In this document: positions 1 to 6,691 of the stretch, in pieces
Position numbering within the stretch: position 1 is the first letter of the stretch
How the letters are laid out: each line of letters opens with the position of its first letter
Assembly: GCA_903837025.1 (NCBI GenBank)
Contig: CAILTC010000356.1
Location: 1 to 10,637, forward strand
Direction of reading: 5' to 3'
Source: an uncultured Bacteroidota bacterium
Lineage (GTDB): Bacteria; Bacteroidota; Bacteroidia; Flavobacteriales; Flavobacteriaceae
DNA: 10,637 bases
Made by a program: the position numbers and the translations under genes
The notes under the pieces: generated by a model
Seen by the model: the letters and a program-made list of their open reading frames with translations, nothing else
The model's database searches: none
Told to the model about the DNA's origin: nothing

Positions 1-2
1 CT

Positions 3-629
3 TTGAAAATCGATTTAAACGACAAACAAATTCAAATTCTTGAAGTAGCCGAAACGCTATTTGCTGAGAAAGGATTTGACGGTACTTCGATTCGGGATAT
101 TTCGAAAGAAGCGAAGATCAACATCGCCATGGTTTCGTATTATTTTGGAAGCAAGGAAAAATTATTAGAATCGTTAATAATATTCAAAACTTCCGGTCTC
201 AAAATGCATCTGGAGCTTTTATTGGAAGAAAATCTCGAGCCAGTAGACAAAATGAACAAGCTTATTCAACTTTATATCAATAGAATAAACTGTAACAGAG
301 GTATTTATAGAATTTTACATTTTGAATTATCATCAAAAAAGCATGAATTTCACCTTGAAACTTTTGCAGAAATAAAAAAAGTTAATTTACGTTCATTAGA
401 GCTCATTATACATGAAGGACAAGCGAAAGGCGTTTTTAGAAAAGATGTTATTATTCCGCTAATAACACCAACGATTTTGGGGACTTTTTTCCACTTTCAG
501 ATGAATAAGCCCTTTTTTGAAGAATTATTAGATTTAAAAACAGAAGAATTATATAACAATTACATACAAAACGATTTGACAAAGCACATTCAACAAACCA
601 TTAAAGCCCTTTTGATATATGAAAATTAG
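3..629 (+). CDS. TetR/AcrR-family transcriptional repressor, likely regulator of the downstream efflux operon
   Basis: Predicted DNA-binding repressor of 208 residues, a normal TetR length. The N-terminal region (about residues 9-57) is the classic TetR helix-turn-helix: an ILEVAETLFAEKGF helix, then TSIRDISKEAKI, then the recognition helix ending in VSYYFGSKEKLL. The rest is helical and variable, as expected for a ligand-binding and dimerisation domain, so the inducer cannot be read from the sequence. The stop codon overlaps the start of the TolC-like gene by 11 nt, implying translational coupling, and an adaptor and MFS pump follow. It probably represses its own operon in response to a pump substrate (inference). 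The start used here is a TTG two bases from the window edge. The true start may lie upstream, so the 5' end and the promoter/operator are not secured. Confidence 0.9.
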   Translation: MKIDLNDKQIQILEVAETLFAEKGFDGTSIRDISKEAKINIAMVSYYFGSKEKLLESLIIFKTSGLKMHLELLLEENLEPVDKMNKLIQLYINRINCNRGIYRILHFELSSKKHEFHLETFAEIKKVNLRSLELIIHEGQAKGVFRKDVIIPLITPTILGTFFHFQMNKPFFEELLDLKTEELYNNYIQNDLTKHIQQTIKALLIYEN

Positions 630-1947
630 TCAATTATTACTATTTGGGGTTTACTTTATTGGAATTTCAACTATAGATGCACAAGAAAAAAAGTACTTGA
701 CACTCGACGAAGCCGTGCAAATGGCTTGGAACAAAAGTAATGACGTCATCTTAGGAAATACCAGAGTAAACACAAAAAAATACGAATTACAAGCTGCCAA
801 AAACAGCCAGTATCCCGATTTGAAAGCGTCCGGTCAATTCCAACATTTGACTAAAGCTACAATAGATTTGAAAAGCAGTAGTAGTAGCGGTAGTAGCACT
901 ACTCCTCCACTTGTAGATCGCTTGATACTTGGGCAAATTAATGCCAGTATTCCTGTTTTTCAAGGATTCAAAATACAAAACAACATCAATGTTTCGGAAA
1001 ATCTTTATGAAGCCGAATCTGCAAAATCAAAGCAAACAAAGGAAGAAATTGCGATGAGAGTTGTAGAATATTATGCGAGTTTGTATAAATCTCAAAAAAC
1101 GCTTGAAATCCTGAAAGAAAATCAGAAGCGAGCGGAACAAAGGGTTTATGATTTTGGCGAAATGGAAAAAAACGGAATTATTCCAAGAAATGATTTACTG
1201 AAATCACAATTACAAGTTTCGAAAATACAGCTTTCGATTGATGAAACAACTAATAATTTGAGTATTGTCAATTATTATTTGGTTACGCTTTTGAAATTAC
1301 CTGCCGAAACAAAAATAGAGGTTAGAGAAAGTGATTTTACTAACTTTAAAATGGACAATATCCCAACGGATGAGAAACCAGCACTCGAAAACCGCAAGGA
1401 TTTAGATGCGATGCGTTTTCAGGAAAAAGCGAGTAAAGCAAGTGTTAAAATTGCTAAAAGCGCTTATTATCCGTCGGTTATGCTAATTGGTGGTTACACA
1501 ACATTAGATGTACGAAATTTAATAAATGTTCAAAACGCAATGAATTTTGGTGTGGGCGTTTCGTATGATTTGAGTGATATCCTAAAGAATGGGACGAATG
1601 TAAAAGTAGCCGAAAGCAGATCGATTGAAGTACAAAATTCGCAAGAAATCCTTACCGATGCCATTAAAATACAAGTGCGACAAGCGATAGAAAACTATGA
1701 TTTGTCATTAAAACAAAGTCAGGTGTATCATGAAGCCTTTGATCAAGCATCGGAAAATTACCTAATTGTAAAAGACAAATATGACAATGGACTTTCGGAC
1801 ACGAATGATTTACTCGAAGCCGATGTTGATCAGCTGAGTTCTAAAATCAATACCGCATTAGCAAAAGCCAATATCATTCAAAAATATTACGAATTACTTT
1901 CGGCAACAGGACAATTATCTCAATCTTTCAATCTTTCAAAAATATAA
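619..1947 (+). CDS. TolC-like outer-membrane efflux channel protein
   Basis: Outer-membrane factor of a tripartite pump, 442 residues, in the usual TolC/OEP range. Residues 1 to about 21 form a signal peptide (MKISQLLLFGVYFIGISTIDA, cleavage before QEKK). The mature protein starts with the typical YLTLDEAVQMAWNKSNDV helix. Two repeats of long amphipathic helices follow: residues ~130-210 end in a NGIIPRNDLLKSQLQVS-type motif, and the second repeat ends in DNGLSDTNDLLEADVDQLSSK, both hallmarks of the family. Between the first helices, residues 86-97 form an unusual SSSSSGSSTTPP stretch where a surface loop of the barrel is expected. The gene overlaps the TetR gene by 11 nt and lies 12 nt before the adaptor gene. 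It should form the trimeric exit duct for the adjacent EmrAB-like pump. The substrate is unknown. Confidence 0.93.
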   Translation: MKISQLLLFGVYFIGISTIDAQEKKYLTLDEAVQMAWNKSNDVILGNTRVNTKKYELQAAKNSQYPDLKASGQFQHLTKATIDLKSSSSSGSSTTPPLVDRLILGQINASIPVFQGFKIQNNINVSENLYEAESAKSKQTKEEIAMRVVEYYASLYKSQKTLEILKENQKRAEQRVYDFGEMEKNGIIPRNDLLKSQLQVSKIQLSIDETTNNLSIVNYYLVTLLKLPAETKIEVRESDFTNFKMDNIPTDEKPALENRKDLDAMRFQEKASKASVKIAKSAYYPSVMLIGGYTTLDVRNLINVQNAMNFGVGVSYDLSDILKNGTNVKVAESRSIEVQNSQEILTDAIKIQVRQAIENYDLSLKQSQVYHEAFDQASENYLIVKDKYDNGLSDTNDLLEADVDQLSSKINTALAKANIIQKYYELLSATGQLSQSFNLSKI

Positions 1948-1959
1948 TCAATCCGCCTC

Positions 1960-3039
1960 ATGGAAAAGAAAAAAACAAATAAAAAATTCATAATAATCAT
2001 TGTGGTTTTGGTAATTTTAGGAATTACTTACGGTAGTATCAAATACATTCATTCCCTATCTCACGAAGGAACAGATGATGCACAAATCGAGAAAAACATG
2101 AACCCAATTATTCCTAAAGTTTCAGGATATGTAAGCAAAGTTTATGTAAAAGATAATGCTTTTGTAAAAAAAGGAGATACCTTATTTACGATTGATACCC
2201 GTGATTTTCAATTGAAAATTGAAGAAGCAAATGCAGCATTAGTAGCCGCCGAAAGCGGATTTGAAGTAGCAAAAGCAGACACAGGAAGTGCGATGGCAAG
2301 TATTTCGGCTTCGGATGCAAATGTGCGTACAGCAGGTGGAAATATCGAATCGGCTAAAATTAGATTGGGAAGAATTGCAAGCGATTATGTTCGATATGAC
2401 AATTTATACAAAAACCATTCGATTACCAAGCAACAATATGAGCAAGCTTTGGCTGCCAAACAAGAGGCTGAAAATCAGGTTCGAATTTTGCAACAACAAG
2501 AAAAAGCAAGCTCTTTTCAAAAAACAGCAGTAGTTGCGAAATCGAAAGTTTCGGATAAACAAGCTGAAGTGGCTGCTGCCAATATCAAAAAAGCAAAAGC
2601 ACAATTGGATGCCGCAAAATTAAATTTATCTTATACCGTTGTTACTGCAGCAATTGATGGTCAAGTTTCGAAAATTGAAATTCAAGCGGGACAATTAATA
2701 CAACCTGGACAATCGTTGTTTTATATCATCAATAATACAACTGCTTGGGTAATTGCCAATTTTAAGGAAACACAATTAGACAAAATGGTTATTGGTCAAA
2801 AAGTGACGATAAAAGTAGATGCGTATCCGGACTATGATTTTCAAGGGGAAATTGCTTCTTTTTCGCCAGCAACAGGTTCTGTATTTTCTTTGTTACCTCC
2901 TGATAATGCAACGGGTAACTTCGTAAAAACAATTCAAAGATTACCAGTTAAAATAAGCTTGAATGCATCGAACGATGCCAAAAAAATAGAATTACTTCGT
3001 CCGGGAATGAATGTAAATGTTGATGTTCATTTGAATTAA
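1960..3039 (+). CDS. emrA: EmrA/HlyD-family periplasmic adaptor (membrane fusion) protein
   Basis: Adaptor that bridges an inner-membrane MFS pump to the outer-membrane channel, 359 residues. A basic N-terminus is followed by one membrane anchor (about residues 9-30, IIIIVVLVILGITYG) with no signal-peptidase site, as in EmrA. Next come the first lipoyl half (IIPKVSGYVSKVYVKDNAFVKKGDTLFTID, residues ~50-79), a long Ala/Gln/Lys-rich coiled-coil hairpin (~82-222), the second lipoyl half (AAIDGQVSKIEIQAGQLIQPG, ~230-250) and a beta-barrel. The segment SLLPPDNATGNFVKTIQRLPV (residues 310-330) is a signature of the EmrA branch, pairing with DHA2 MFS partners rather than RND pumps. It starts 12 nt after the TolC-like gene, and the MFS partner follows after 274 bp. 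Confidence 0.93.
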   Translation: MEKKKTNKKFIIIIVVLVILGITYGSIKYIHSLSHEGTDDAQIEKNMNPIIPKVSGYVSKVYVKDNAFVKKGDTLFTIDTRDFQLKIEEANAALVAAESGFEVAKADTGSAMASISASDANVRTAGGNIESAKIRLGRIASDYVRYDNLYKNHSITKQQYEQALAAKQEAENQVRILQQQEKASSFQKTAVVAKSKVSDKQAEVAAANIKKAKAQLDAAKLNLSYTVVTAAIDGQVSKIEIQAGQLIQPGQSLFYIINNTTAWVIANFKETQLDKMVIGQKVTIKVDAYPDYDFQGEIASFSPATGSVFSLLPPDNATGNFVKTIQRLPVKISLNASNDAKKIELLRPGMNVNVDVHLN

Positions 3040-3062
3040 GATTTTAGTGAAAAAAGATTGAA

Positions 3063-3146
3063 GATTTTTGATTAACGATTTTTGACCCGAGAGCTTGCTC
3101 GAACTGGCGAAGCAAATCAAAAATAGTTAATATACAATCAAAAATC
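3063..3146. repeat. Nested inverted repeats between the adaptor and MFS genes
   Basis: Two overlapping inverted repeats are visible. GATTTTTGATT at 3063-3073 pairs perfectly with AATCAAAAATC at 3136-3146. ATTAACGATTTTTGA at 3071-3085 pairs at 14 of 15 positions with TCAAAAATAGTTAAT at 3117-3131. The central part carries a short GAGC-TT-GCTC hairpin (3091-3100). Together they can fold into one long imperfect stem. There is no T-tract after it, so it does not look like an ordinary terminator. It probably is a dispersed palindromic intergenic repeat that landed inside the operon (inference). Confidence 0.6.
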
Positions 3147-3191
3147 CCTTATTTCATTGTACTCGCATGAGGGATTACTTCACTTAATGTT

Positions 3192-3260
3192 CCTTTTATT
3201 GGAGTTCAGAGAACTTCGTTTGTAGTGGAGCTCTTTTGAGAGGGGTGCGCCCAAAAAAGG
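3192..3260. other. Structured leader segment upstream of the MFS gene
   Basis: CCTTTTATTGG at 3192-3202 can pair imperfectly with CCAAAAAAGG at 3251-3260. Enclosed are a small AGTTC-AGA-GAACT hairpin (about 3203-3215), CTC-TTTT-GAG (about 3231-3240) and the quasi-palindrome GGGTGCGCCC (3243-3252), which competes with the outer arm. The segment is richer in G+C than the surrounding gap. No open reading frame, -7 element or T-run was found. It could be a decayed repeat element or a structured leader of the MFS cistron; the sequence does not decide. Confidence 0.35.
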
Positions 3261-3313
3261 CAACAATCTGACGAAAAAAAAAGACAAAATAATTAACATA
3301 AATAATATAAATC

Positions 3314-4885
3314 GTGGAAGACGAATTAGTAGAATATGGTTTCAGGAGGGTTATTATTACAATAACTGCTGTACTATGCGCCTTGCTTGAAATCGTGGAT
3401 ACCACAATTGTAAACGTGGCTTTGAACAATATGCGCGGTAGCCTTGGTGCTACACTGACGGATATTGCTTGGGTCATTACGGCTTATGCAATTGCAAACG
3501 TAATCGTGATCCCAATGACGAGTTGGCTTTCGCAGCAATTTGGTCGTCGAAATTATTTTGCAGTTTCTATTATTATTTTTACTGTTGCCTCGTTTTTGTG
3601 TGGTAATGCCACTAATATTTGGGAACTCGTAGCCTTTCGATTTATTCAAGGTCTAGGCGGTGGTGCTCTATTAGTAACGGCTCAAACCATCATTACCGAA
3701 AGTTATCCTGCAGCAAAGAGAGGAATGGCACAAGCTATTTATGGGATGGGTGTAATCGTAGGTCCGACGCTTGGACCGCCTTTGGGAGGCTATATTGTAG
3801 ATCACTTTTCTTGGCCTTTTATTTTTTACATCAACATTCCAATTGGTATTGTCGCAACAATTCTAACACTAATGTTTGTGAAAAGTCCAAAATATGGTGA
3901 CAAACTCAAGGCAAATCAAGTCGATTGGTGGGGAATTGCATTTTTGGCCACATTCATTGGTTCTTTGCAATATGTATTGGAACATGGTCAACAAGATGAT
4001 TGGTTCAACGATAAGTTAATTTTAAGTTTAAGTATTGTTTCTCTTTTTGGATTAATCCTTTTCATCAAAAGAGAATTGACATACAAACATCCAATCGTAA
4101 ATTTAAAAGTACTTAAAGACACTAATTTAAGAGTAGGAACCATCATGAGTTTTATCATGGGATTTGGTTTGTATGGATCTACTTTTATTGTCCCTATTTA
4201 CACCCAATCAGTGTTAGGATGGAGTGCTTTAGATGCGGGTTTATTGCTAATTCCAAGTTCTATAACTACGGGAATTATGATGCCTTTTATTGGAAAAATG
4301 ATTCAAAAAGGAGTGCCACAAGCTTATATGGTAGCGGTGGGATTCTTGATGTTTTTCTTTTTTACTTTTTGGATGCACAACATCATTACCCCAAATACAG
4401 GTGCTCATGATATGTTTTGGCCATTAATATTAAGAGGGATTGGTTTGGGTTTATTATTCGTTCCTATTACAACACTATCGCTGTCAACATTAAAAGGAAA
4501 ACATATTGGCGAAGGTGCTGCATTTACTGGTATGATGCGTCAATTGGGAGGTTCTTTCGGGATTGCTATTATCACAACTTTCATCGCAATTTTCAATCAG
4601 CAACATCGCGTGACTTTGATTGCACATCTTGATAAAACATCTTTAAAAGTGCAGCAAACCGTTCAACAAATGCAACAAGGTTTTATGTCAAAAGGATTTA
4701 CTTTCAATGAGGCTTTGGCAAAATCCTATAAATCTATCGAGTTTAAAGTGATGCTACAAAGTACGGTTTTGACTTATATGGATGTATTTATGTATTTAGG
4801 AATCCTATTTTTACTTTGTATTCCGTTTATAATGATGATTAAACGAGGGAAAAACAAAATCGATCCTGCAGAAGCGATGCATTAG
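3314..4885 (+). CDS. emrB: EmrB/QacA-type MFS drug:H+ antiporter (DHA2 family, 14 TM)
   Basis: Inner-membrane proton-driven exporter, 523 residues, the usual size for 14-helix DHA2 pumps. Motif D1 is in TM1 (LEIVDTTIVNVALNNM, residues 25-40), motif A is in the loop after TM2 (SWLSQQFGRRNYF, 70-82), and motif C is in TM5 (YGMGVIVGPTLGPPLGGY, 143-160), which marks antiporters. A large hydrophilic loop near residues 437-480 precedes the last helix, and the tail is basic. The start is GTG at 3314 (MEDELVEYGFRRVIIT), which matches the family N-terminus; no ATG lies nearby in frame. It follows the adaptor gene and with it and the TolC-like channel would extrude amphipathic toxic compounds across both membranes. 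The 274-bp gap before it is unusually long for this operon type. Confidence 0.94.
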   Translation: MEDELVEYGFRRVIITITAVLCALLEIVDTTIVNVALNNMRGSLGATLTDIAWVITAYAIANVIVIPMTSWLSQQFGRRNYFAVSIIIFTVASFLCGNATNIWELVAFRFIQGLGGGALLVTAQTIITESYPAAKRGMAQAIYGMGVIVGPTLGPPLGGYIVDHFSWPFIFYINIPIGIVATILTLMFVKSPKYGDKLKANQVDWWGIAFLATFIGSLQYVLEHGQQDDWFNDKLILSLSIVSLFGLILFIKRELTYKHPIVNLKVLKDTNLRVGTIMSFIMGFGLYGSTFIVPIYTQSVLGWSALDAGLLLIPSSITTGIMMPFIGKMIQKGVPQAYMVAVGFLMFFFFTFWMHNIITPNTGAHDMFWPLILRGIGLGLLFVPITTLSLSTLKGKHIGEGAAFTGMMRQLGGSFGIAIITTFIAIFNQQHRVTLIAHLDKTSLKVQQTVQQMQQGFMSKGFTFNEALAKSYKSIEFKVMLQSTVLTYMDVFMYLGILFLLCIPFIMMIKRGKNKIDPAEAMH

Positions 4886-4935
4886 ATTTTCGATTGCAGA
4901 TCTTAGATTACAGGTTACAGCTTGCTGATTATTAC

Positions 4936-4985
4936 GCTACAAAAAAACCATAACCAACGGTTTCAACCGTTGGATTTGCAGAGCG
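4936..4985 (+). repeat. REP-like palindrome, copy 1
   Basis: The core palindrome CCAACGGTTTCAACCGTTGG (4954-4973) has a 9-bp stem and a tiny loop. It sits in a ~50-bp unit that runs from GCTACAAAAA to GATTTGCAGAGCG and recurs almost exactly at 5105-5153. Such palindromes are known in Bacteroidota as REP-type repeats mobilised by IS200/IS605-like TnpA-REP (RAYT) proteins. No such transposase gene is in this window. Confidence 0.75.
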
Positions 4986-5015
4986 GATTTGGAATATTAA
5001 TGAAGAAAATGATGG

Positions 5016-5087
5016 TTATTCGTTTCCCACGGTTGAAACCGTGGGCTATTTAGTAATCCTGAGGTTTAAACCAGAAACATCGAATAA
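5016..5087 (-). repeat. REP-like palindrome, inverted copy 2
   Basis: The core palindrome CCCACGGTTGAAACCGTGGG (5026-5045) is the opposite-strand form of copies 1 and 3. It differs at two positions that pair with each other (A-T replaced by C-G), so the stem is kept. It is enclosed by TTATTCG (5016-5022) and CGAATAA (5081-5087), and the segment also contains a GGTTTAAACC palindrome (5063-5072). Its inverted placement between two direct copies resembles a BIME arrangement. Confidence 0.7.
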
Positions 5088-5104
5088 TGATTTCATAAAA
5101 TTAA

Positions 5105-5153
5105 GCTACAAAAACCCATAACCAACGGTTTCAACCGTTGGATTTGCAGAGCG
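5105..5153 (+). repeat. REP-like palindrome, copy 3
   Basis: Second near-identical copy of the ~50-bp unit seen at 4936-4985. The core CCAACGGTTTCAACCGTTGG (5122-5141) and the trailing GATTTGCAGAGCG are unchanged. The A-run before it is shorter (5 rather than 7) and one extra C is present. Identity across stem and flanks points to recent duplication or ongoing sequence homogenisation. Confidence 0.75.
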
Positions 5154-5164
5154 TCAGATTGCAT

Positions 5165-5212
5165 AAAAAAGCAGTTTAAAGAAGGAATTGATTCCTCTTT
5201 AAACTGCTTTTT
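5165..5212. terminator. Bidirectional intrinsic terminator between emrB and yaaA
   Basis: The arms AAAAGCAGTTTAAAGAAGG and CCTCTTTAAACTGCTTTT pair over about 20 bp with a single bulged A, closed by the loop region AATTGATT. The A-run on the left and T-run on the right give a U-tract on either transcript. It lies in the gap where emrB and yaaA converge, so it most likely ends both transcripts. Confidence 0.88.
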
Positions 5213-5275
5213 ATTTATATCTATTGTTGTCTGATTTCTATTTACTCCAACCTGAAATCTAAGATCCCTCCCTCA

Positions 5276-6034
5276 TTACCTCGTAAAAACCAAATGATTT
5301 CCTGCCGACAAATTAGCATCAAATTGATAGCCTTCATAATTAAATCCTTTCAAATCATCAATCGTTTTTGCATTGGTATCAAGAATATAACGCACCATCA
5401 TTCCCCTCGCCTTCTTGGCAAAAAAGCTGATAATTTTTAATTTTCCATTTTTATAATCCTTGAATTCGGGAGTGATTACAGGAACTTTTAATGCTTTTAC
5501 ATCAATAACCGAAAAATATTCAATACTCGCCAAATTGATAAAAAGTTCTCCTTTTTCAAGTTCTTTGTTCAAGGCTTTGGTAACGGTATTTTTCCAAAAT
5601 TGATATAAATTATCGCTTTCGCCGATGGCTAATTTGGTCCCCATTTCTAATCGATAGGCCTGAATTAAATCGAATGGTTTTAGGATTCCGTACAAACCCG
5701 ATAAAATCCTTAAACTACCTTGTAGGATTTCTAATTTTTCGATTGGAATCGAATACGCATCTAATCCGGTATAAACATCGCCATCAAAAGTATAAATGGC
5801 TGGACGCGCATTTTCTGGGTTAAAAGGCGTTTTCCAATCTTGATTGCGTTGCCAATTCAAATCGGCCAATTTCTCCGAAATAGCCATTAATTCCGAAAGT
5901 GCTGCGGGAGATTTTTGCTTCAACGATTTATGAACTTGGCGAGCCTCTTTCAAAAATAAAGCTTCCGAAAAATTTGCGGTTGGTAGAGCTTTATCAAAAT
6001 TTAATGATTTGGCTGGCGAAATGACTATTTTCAT
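5276..6034 (-). CDS. yaaA: YaaA family peroxide stress protein (DUF328/UPF0246)
   Basis: Cytoplasmic protein of 252 residues, matching the family length (about 250-260). It is recognised from conserved blocks: MKIVISPAKSL at the N-terminus, ARPAIYTFDGDVYTGLDA (76-93), LSGLYGILKPFDLIQAYRLEMG (111-132), DNLYQFW (141-147), INLASIEYF (166-174) and ISFFAKKARGMM (202-213). In E. coli YaaA belongs to the OxyR response and limits iron-driven damage during hydrogen peroxide stress; a nucleic-acid-binding fold has been reported for the family. The start is set at the ATG giving MKIVISPAK. The frame stays open 80 codons further upstream, but that stretch is not conserved-looking and crosses the divergent promoter region and into the neighbouring gene. 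It appears monocistronic, converging on emrB and divergent from the acetyltransferase gene. Confidence 0.95.
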   Translation of the reverse strand: MKIVISPAKSLNFDKALPTANFSEALFLKEARQVHKSLKQKSPAALSELMAISEKLADLNWQRNQDWKTPFNPENARPAIYTFDGDVYTGLDAYSIPIEKLEILQGSLRILSGLYGILKPFDLIQAYRLEMGTKLAIGESDNLYQFWKNTVTKALNKELEKGELFINLASIEYFSVIDVKALKVPVITPEFKDYKNGKLKIISFFAKKARGMMVRYILDTNAKTIDDLKGFNYEGYQFDANLSAGNHLVFTR

Positions 6035-6066
6035 AAACTTCTTTTTAGATTCTTTTATTACGATTT

Positions 6067-6074
6067 CAAAAGTA
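6067..6074 (-). promoter_or_regulatory. Candidate -7 element for yaaA
   Basis: On the - strand TACTTTTG matches the Bacteroidota -7 consensus TAnnTTTG, 32 nt upstream of the yaaA ATG. No TTG was found at the expected 17-23 nt upstream, so this is a half-supported promoter. Confidence 0.4.
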
Positions 6075-6099
6075 CAACTTGAAAAACCGAAAATGAAAA

Positions 6100-6129
6100 T
6101 TGCCAACCCTTTTATTTGTAGTATTTTTG
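6100..6129 (+). promoter_or_regulatory. Candidate Bacteroidota promoter for the acetyltransferase-ABC unit
   Basis: TTG at 6100-6102, a 19-nt spacer, then TATTTTTG at 6122-6129, fitting the Flavobacterium pattern TTG-N(17-23)-TAnnTTTG. Transcription would start near 6135, leaving a short leader of about 20 nt before the ATG at 6156. This also supports the chosen start, since longer in-frame versions would begin upstream of the promoter. Confidence 0.55.
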
Positions 6130-6155
6130 GATTCGAAACTAAACATTCTTTTTCT

Positions 6156-6677
6156 ATGTCTAAAATCGAAATCAAAAAAGCCACTCTTTCTGAGCTTGAA
6201 ATTATTCGAAAAATCAGCACCGAAACTTTCACGGAAACCTTTTCTGGAGTCAATACCGCAGCGAATATGGCCAATTATATTCAGGAAAATTTTAATGCAG
6301 AAAAATTAACTTCGGAAATCAATAATCCGAATTCGGCATTTTATAGTGCTACTTTAGAGAATGAAAATATTGGGTATATGAAATTGAACTTTGGCGATGC
6401 CCAAACCGAAAAACAAGAAGAAAACAATTTAGAAATTCATAGAATCTATGTATTACAAGCTTTTCACGGAAAAAAAGTGGGTCAATTATTGCTTGATAAA
6501 GTACTAAAAATCGCAAAAGAAATGGCGGTTAACTCCGTTTGGCTGGGCGTTTGGGAAGAAAATCACCGAGCCATACAATTTTATTCAAAAAATGGCTTTG
6601 TCAAATTCGACCAACATATTTTCATCTTGGGCGATGACGTTCAAACCGATTTATTGATGCAACTAAAAATTATATAA
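6156..6677 (+). CDS. PaiA-like GNAT-family N-acetyltransferase
   Basis: Predicted acetyl-CoA-dependent N-acetyltransferase, 173 residues, single GNAT domain. The acetyl-CoA-binding motif A is LEIHRIYVLQAFHGKKVGQLLLDKVLKIA (92-120), with the FHGKKVG turn as the pyrophosphate loop. Motif B follows as VWLGVWEENHRAIQFYSKNGF (128-148). The pattern of ISTETFTETFSGVNTAANM near the N-terminus, the VWLGVWE strand and the C-terminal GDDVQTDLLM resembles Bacillus PaiA, which acetylates spermidine and spermine. The polyamine substrate is thus a reasonable inference, not proven. The frame is open upstream to 6009, but residues before MSKIEIKKA overlap yaaA and do not resemble the family. It is 14 nt from the ABC gene, so the two are probably cotranscribed. 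Confidence 0.9.
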   Translation: MSKIEIKKATLSELEIIRKISTETFTETFSGVNTAANMANYIQENFNAEKLTSEINNPNSAFYSATLENENIGYMKLNFGDAQTEKQEENNLEIHRIYVLQAFHGKKVGQLLLDKVLKIAKEMAVNSVWLGVWEENHRAIQFYSKNGFVKFDQHIFILGDDVQTDLLMQLKII

Positions 6678-6691
6678 TTATCAGTTTTACA

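Larger units (their letters stand above)
4899..5266. repeat. 18-bp inverted repeat bracketing the convergent gap
   Basis: GATCTTAGATTACAGGTT at 4899-4916 is the reverse complement, with one mismatch in 18, of AACCTGAAATCTAAGATC at 5249-5266. The two arms lie 14 nt after the emrB stop and 10 nt before the yaaA stop, so they bracket nearly the whole 390-bp gap, including the REP-like palindromes and the terminator. They may be the ends of a small non-autonomous element or a distant stem; no short flanking target duplication was recognised. Confidence 0.55.

Noticed and set aside
3196..3477. 93-codon - strand reading frame across the emrB start
   Set aside because: It lies mostly opposite emrB, has low-complexity Ser/Thr/Ile content and crosses the structured gap; no family resemblance.
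4936..5153. Possible CRISPR array (repeated ~50-bp units)
   Set aside because: Only two direct copies and one inverted copy, with strongly palindromic cores, a single 119-bp spacing and no cas genes.
6009..6155. 49-codon N-terminal extension of the acetyltransferase frame
   Set aside because: It overlaps the yaaA start, precedes the candidate promoter at 6100-6129 and is not GNAT-like; MSKIEIKKA at 6156 is the natural start.
6035..6274. 80-codon N-terminal extension of the yaaA reading frame
   Set aside because: The YaaA family begins at MKIVISPAKSL. The extension runs through the divergent promoter region and into the acetyltransferase gene and does not resemble any part of the family.
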